Assembly (NCBI GenBank): GCA_029010715.1
Contig: JAQXKZ010000031.1
Location: 1 to 64,000, forward strand
Source: Clostridiales bacterium
Lineage (GTDB): Bacteria > Bacillota > Clostridia > Oscillospirales > Oscillospiraceae
Length of the DNA: 64,000 nt
Reading direction: 5' to 3'
The notes under the pieces were generated by a model. That model had not been told where the DNA came from and made no database searches. It saw only the letters and a program-made list of their open reading frames with translations. The first letter of the stretch is position 1; the number at the start of each line of letters is the position of its first letter. The translations under genes were made by a program, and so were the position numbers. Shown one piece after another: positions 60,159 to 64,000 of the stretch.

Positions 60159-61617
60159 ATTGCTGCGCGAGCGCGGCCGCAGCGCAATGCCCAACGTCCT
60201 GCTGGCCGCGGCAGAATGCGCCCCGCTGGCAAAGACCGGCGGTCTTGCGGATGTGGTAGGCACGCTGCCCAGGTCTCTTGCGGGGCTAGGCATAGATGCG
60301 CGCGTCATAATACCGTATCACCGCTGCATCAAGGACAAATACGCCGATAAGGTCGAACACATGTTCTATTTCTATGCAAAGCTTGGCTGGCGTCAGGAAT
60401 ACGTCGGCATAGAGAAGCTCATTCTCGACGGCGTGACCGTATATCTCGTCGACAACGAGCATTACTTCGGCGATAAGATATATCGGGGCGGCAATCCTGA
60501 GGGCGAGCAGTACTCGTTCTTCTGCCGCGCGGTGCTTGACGCGATCCCGAATCTGGGCTACGACGTCGAGGTGGTGCACTGCAACGACTGGCACACGGCG
60601 ATGCTTCCGATGCTCGCACATACCCAGTACAGGGGACTGCAGCAGGACAGAATAAAATACCTGCTGACCATACATAACATCGCTTTCCAGGGGAAGTTCG
60701 GCTTTGACTTCGTGCAGGACATGCTCGGCGTCGACAGCCGCTACTACACGCCGGAATACATTGAACTCAACGGCTGCGCCGACTATCTGAAAGCCGGCTG
60801 CGTCTTTGCAGACCGCATCAACACTGTCAGCCCGAGCTACGCCTCCGAGATCAGGACGCCTTATTACGCCGAGGGCCTCGAGGGTATACTCAACGCGCGT
60901 TCGGCTCAGCTGAGCGGCATAATCAACGGCATCGACAAAAAGGTCTTCAACCCGCACGGCGATGAGCTTATCCCGGCGCGTTACGACCGCGGACATCTGA
61001 AGGGCAAAGCAATATGCAAGGCAAGGCTGCAGGAGAGAGTGGGCCTGGAACAGCGTCCCGATGTACCGATATTCGCGATGGTCACGCGCATGACCGAGCA
61101 GAAGGGATTTGACCTGGTCGTATGCGTGCTCGACGACATGATGTGCCGGGAGGACATGCAGTTCATGCTGCTTGGCAGCGGCGATGAACGCTTCGAGAAT
61201 TTCATGCGCTCCGCCGAGAGCCGGTACAAAGGCAAGCTCTGCGCGTATATCGGCTACAACGAGGAACTGTCGCACCTGGTTTATGCCGGCAGCGACTTCT
61301 ATCTTATGCCGTCACGCTTTGAGCCCTGCGGTCTGAGCCAGATGATCGCGATGCGTTACGGCACGGTGCCGATAGTGAGAGAGACCGGCGGCCTGAAGGA
61401 TACGGTAACGCCATATAACCGCTTTACCGGCGAGGGCAACGGGTTCTCATTTGCAAACTACGACGCCTGGGAGATGCGCGACACAATGCGCCTGGCGATG
61501 GAATGCTATAAAAACGAGGAGATAATGCACGGCCTTATCAGCCGCGCCATGCAGGCTGACTTCGGCTTTGAGCGCTCGGCGATTGACTATGCACGCCACT
61601 ATATATGGATGCTTTAA
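60139..61617 (+). CDS. glgA: Glycogen synthase (ADP-glucose type)
   Basis: This is a 492-residue GT5 enzyme. It has KTGGLADVVG near the N-terminus for sugar-nucleotide binding, HCNDWHTAM, and the C-terminal FEPCGLSQMIAMRYGTVPI plus RETGGLKDTV segment with the conserved Glu. It extends alpha-1,4-glucan from ADP-glucose. The start at 60139 is chosen for its strong AAGGAGG site, which lies within the end of glgB. The family usually begins nearer the ATG at 60187, so there are 16 extra N-terminal residues. No glgC was seen in the window. Confidence 0.96.
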   Translation: MKKEFRELLRERGRSAMPNVLLAAAECAPLAKTGGLADVVGTLPRSLAGLGIDARVIIPYHRCIKDKYADKVEHMFYFYAKLGWRQEYVGIEKLILDGVTVYLVDNEHYFGDKIYRGGNPEGEQYSFFCRAVLDAIPNLGYDVEVVHCNDWHTAMLPMLAHTQYRGLQQDRIKYLLTIHNIAFQGKFGFDFVQDMLGVDSRYYTPEYIELNGCADYLKAGCVFADRINTVSPSYASEIRTPYYAEGLEGILNARSAQLSGIINGIDKKVFNPHGDELIPARYDRGHLKGKAICKARLQERVGLEQRPDVPIFAMVTRMTEQKGFDLVVCVLDDMMCREDMQFMLLGSGDERFENFMRSAESRYKGKLCAYIGYNEELSHLVYAGSDFYLMPSRFEPCGLSQMIAMRYGTVPIVRETGGLKDTVTPYNRFTGEGNGFSFANYDAWEMRDTMRLAMECYKNEEIMHGLISRAMQADFGFERSAIDYARHYIWML

Positions 61618-63986
61618 AAAACAGAAAAGTCAGAGTATGGTTCGGCGGAAGCTACCGTGAACAGTGGTCCGAGAACTATATACTGTCCATTATATATGAG
61701 GGACGGCGCTGGGTGGATGCGGTCATGAAAGACGGCCTGTGGAGCCCGGAAGGCGGTGATGAGGAGCTGGTAAACCGGCTCCTTTCCCCTGAATGCCCGG
61801 AACTGATGCAGCAGTATTTTCAGGCGGCGGCAACGGTGTACGACGCCGTGCGCGAGTGCCTGAACATGGGACTGAAGAGGGAAAGACTGAGCGAATGCCT
61901 GCATACCGAGATGCCCCTGGCGGCGCCTGAGCTCATGCGTCTGCTTATGGATGACTGCGGATTCCCGCTTGTCGAGGCATATCGCGTCACCGCAGCCTGC
62001 TGCGGCGATCTGTATGCTTCGGGGGTGCTGCCGCAGGAACTGTATCAGTATCAGCCGCGCACCTCGCATGTTGTGAGCATACTGCGCCAGACGGCGGGGA
62101 GCGTGACGGCTGCGCTCCATGACAGCCGCAGGGAGGAGTTTCGCAGCCCCTTCGGCGCGCCGGAATGCGGCAGCACGCTTCGCCTTGGTTTCCGCAGGCT
62201 TGGCGGCTCCGTAAGGGACGCCCATCTTGAACTCTGGGGAGACTCCATGGAGCACAGCTACTCTATGGAGCGCGACGGGGACTACTATTATGTAAACCTG
62301 ACCATGCCGAATGAGCCGCAGGCCCTCTGGTACGCGTTTTATATCGAAAGCGATCACAGCGCGCATTGGATTTGCCCGGACGGGACCGGCTGCCTCGGGA
62401 AGGTATGCGCCCAGCGCGAGGCGGGTTTCAGACTGACGGTTTACAAAAAGGATTTCGACACTCCGGCGTGGTTCAGAAAAAAGGTAATGTACCAGATATT
62501 CCCGGACCGTTTTGCTTTCTCAAACGACGGCACGGCGGAGCGCGGAGTGGAATACCACAAGAGTCTCGGCCAGACTCCCGAGCTGCATGCCAGTCTTGAC
62601 GAGCCGGTCCGCTGGCAGCCGCGCAGCTGGGAAAGCTCATACAGCCCGGACGACTTTTACGGCGGAACGCTCAGGGGAATTGAACAGAAGCTGCCCTATC
62701 TGAAAGAACTGGGCGTTGGTGTGCTGTATCTGAACCCCATAGTCGAAGCGCGCTCAAACCACCGCTATGACACCTCGGACTACTCGCGGCCGGACCCGAT
62801 TCTCGGTACGGTAGAGGACTTTGAGCATCTTTGCGCGGAGGCCGGGAAGCAGGGTATAAGGATCATCCTTGACGGCGTCTACTCCCACACGGGCGCAGAC
62901 AGCCGCTACTTTGACCGCTACGGCAACTACGGAGGGACCGGAGCCTGTCAGGGCGCGGGATCCGAGTTCTATTCTTGGTACGACTTTCGGAGTTTTCCCG
63001 ATGACTACCGCTGCTGGTGGGGATTCAGGGATCTCCCCGAGGTCAACGAGTTCAATCCCAAGTGGCAGGACGATATTATCACTGGGGACGACAGCATAGT
63101 TAAGCTGTGGCTGCGCCGCGGGGCGGCGGGATGGCGGCTGGACGTGGCCGACGAACTGCCGGACAGCGTACTGGCGCTGATACGGGGGGCGGCAAAGAGC
63201 GTCAAACCGGACGCACCGATAATCGGTGAGGTCTGGGAGGACGCTGTAGTAAAGGAGAGCTACGGCGGCCGCCGGAATTATGCGCTGGGCTGTTCGCTGG
63301 ATTCGGTCATGAACTATCCGCTGCGCGAGGCCGTCATCAGCTTTATGCATGGCTGGTCGGACGCCTACGCCCTGCGCGATTTTCTGATCGCACAGCAGAT
63401 GAATTACCCGAAGCCGCTGTATTACTCGCTGATGAATCTTATGGGCTCCCACGATGTTGACAGGCTGCGTACAGCGCTTGCGGCCGGCAGGGTGCTGCGG
63501 CAGATGTCACGGGAGGATCAGCTGAAGGTGGAGTTTACGCCGGAGTCGCTGGAGCGCGCTCTGCTGCTCGAGAGGCTCTGCGCAGTTATACAGTTTACGA
63601 TACCGGGCGTACCAAGCATATATTACGGCGATGAGCAGGGAATGTGCGGAGTTTGCGACCCCTTCAACCGCCTTCCGTTTAAAGAGGGCGACAGGGAGCT
63701 GCACGACTTCTATGCATCGCTTGCCGCGCGCAGAAATTCCGCGGCGGCGCTGTCCACCGGGCACGCGCGGTTTATGGCGGGGTCCGCCGACGTGTTGCTC
63801 ATACTGCGCTGGATATCCGACGGACGCGATGTTTTCGGGGAAACAGCGGAAAACGGAGCATACCTCGCTGTGATAAACCGCGGCAATGATGAACGGAGCT
63901 ATCGGGCGGATTGCTCTGCCGCCGGTCTGGGAATATGCGAGGGAAGTATCGCAGCTCTGAGCTCGGAAATAATAAGACTGAAATAA
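61605..63986 (+). CDS. GH13 alpha-glucan hydrolase (neopullulanase/cyclomaltodextrinase-like) with an unusual N-terminal helical domain
   Basis: This is a 793-residue protein starting inside the glgA end (13-bp overlap, no clear ribosome site, so translational coupling). Residues about 1-170 form a helical extension not usual for this family. About 175-290 is a beta domain resembling the N-terminal module of GH13_20 enzymes. The barrel carries PDRFAFSNDG, D513 (GWRLDVADEL), E542 (IIGEVWED) and H616-D617 (LMGSHDVDRL). It probably hydrolyses alpha-1,4 links in maltodextrin or glycogen side chains, and operon context points to glycogen turnover. The gene ends 14 bp before the window edge. Confidence 0.9.
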   Translation: MDALKNRKVRVWFGGSYREQWSENYILSIIYEGRRWVDAVMKDGLWSPEGGDEELVNRLLSPECPELMQQYFQAAATVYDAVRECLNMGLKRERLSECLHTEMPLAAPELMRLLMDDCGFPLVEAYRVTAACCGDLYASGVLPQELYQYQPRTSHVVSILRQTAGSVTAALHDSRREEFRSPFGAPECGSTLRLGFRRLGGSVRDAHLELWGDSMEHSYSMERDGDYYYVNLTMPNEPQALWYAFYIESDHSAHWICPDGTGCLGKVCAQREAGFRLTVYKKDFDTPAWFRKKVMYQIFPDRFAFSNDGTAERGVEYHKSLGQTPELHASLDEPVRWQPRSWESSYSPDDFYGGTLRGIEQKLPYLKELGVGVLYLNPIVEARSNHRYDTSDYSRPDPILGTVEDFEHLCAEAGKQGIRIILDGVYSHTGADSRYFDRYGNYGGTGACQGAGSEFYSWYDFRSFPDDYRCWWGFRDLPEVNEFNPKWQDDIITGDDSIVKLWLRRGAAGWRLDVADELPDSVLALIRGAAKSVKPDAPIIGEVWEDAVVKESYGGRRNYALGCSLDSVMNYPLREAVISFMHGWSDAYALRDFLIAQQMNYPKPLYYSLMNLMGSHDVDRLRTALAAGRVLRQMSREDQLKVEFTPESLERALLLERLCAVIQFTIPGVPSIYYGDEQGMCGVCDPFNRLPFKEGDRELHDFYASLAARRNSAAALSTGHARFMAGSADVLLILRWISDGRDVFGETAENGAYLAVINRGNDERSYRADCSAAGLGICEGSIAALSSEIIRLK

Positions 63987-64000
63987 GCGCACAATACTGC

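Overview
The window looks like chromosomal DNA of a moderately GC-rich Gram-positive bacterium of class Clostridia, probably a gut lineage near Oscillospirales. The taxonomic placement is inference. It rests on the protein families (VanW, AEC and MATE transporters, LysM and InlB-type B repeats, giant beta-helical surface protein), consistent Shine-Dalgarno sites, TTGACA/TATAAT promoters, and lipoprotein and signal peptides of Gram-positive type. No rRNA, tRNA or CRISPR array was seen.

Layout. 1-14838: the 3' part of a giant repetitive beta-helical adhesin-like gene, open at the left edge and cut by one in-frame amber codon (13177-13179) inside its C-terminal coiled coil. 15302-16391: endonuclease IV (nfo) followed by a broken Phd/YefM antitoxin that also carries an in-frame amber codon. 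17108-33856: a 12-gene, one-direction locus of eukaryotic-type Ser/Thr phospho-signalling, with three kinases, two PP2C phosphatases, eight FHA domains in six proteins, a PASTA membrane protein, a TPR-like membrane protein, a 3xFHA-ABC exporter, and vWA-TM-FHA and protease-TM-FHA receptors. Six of its proteins start with a paired-Cys zinc-ribbon-like tag. 33909-36234: a patchy stretch with an IS200/IS605 transposase remnant, a small alpha/beta hydrolase and a YunG-like protein.

36272-39125: a probable yybP-ykoY manganese riboswitch with its own terminator, ahead of a P2-type cation ATPase. 39390-43514: an Ig-like surface protein, an AEC transporter and a MATE exporter. 43648-45837: a lipoprotein/ECF sigma/anti-sigma-like operon. 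46009-53465: envelope and housekeeping genes (VanW protein, O-antigen-ligase-like protein, SleB-like protein, phosphodiester glycosidase, TatD, 5-formyl-THF cyclo-ligase). 53973-57974: a LysM/B-repeat surface protein. 58239-63986: a glycogen operon (glgB, glgA, and a GH13 enzyme with an unusual N-terminal extension).

How it fits together. The most striking unit is the 17-34 kb locus. The order kinase - PP2C - zinc-tag/FHA protein occurs twice. Three membrane proteins join an extracytoplasmic or transport part to cytoplasmic FHA domains, which read phospho-threonine. I infer a self-contained membrane phosphorylation circuit in which kinases and phosphatases set the phospho-state, FHA proteins read it, and the ABC exporter, the protease and the vWA protein are outputs or sensors. 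No secretion apparatus (T6SS, T7SS) accompanies it in this window.
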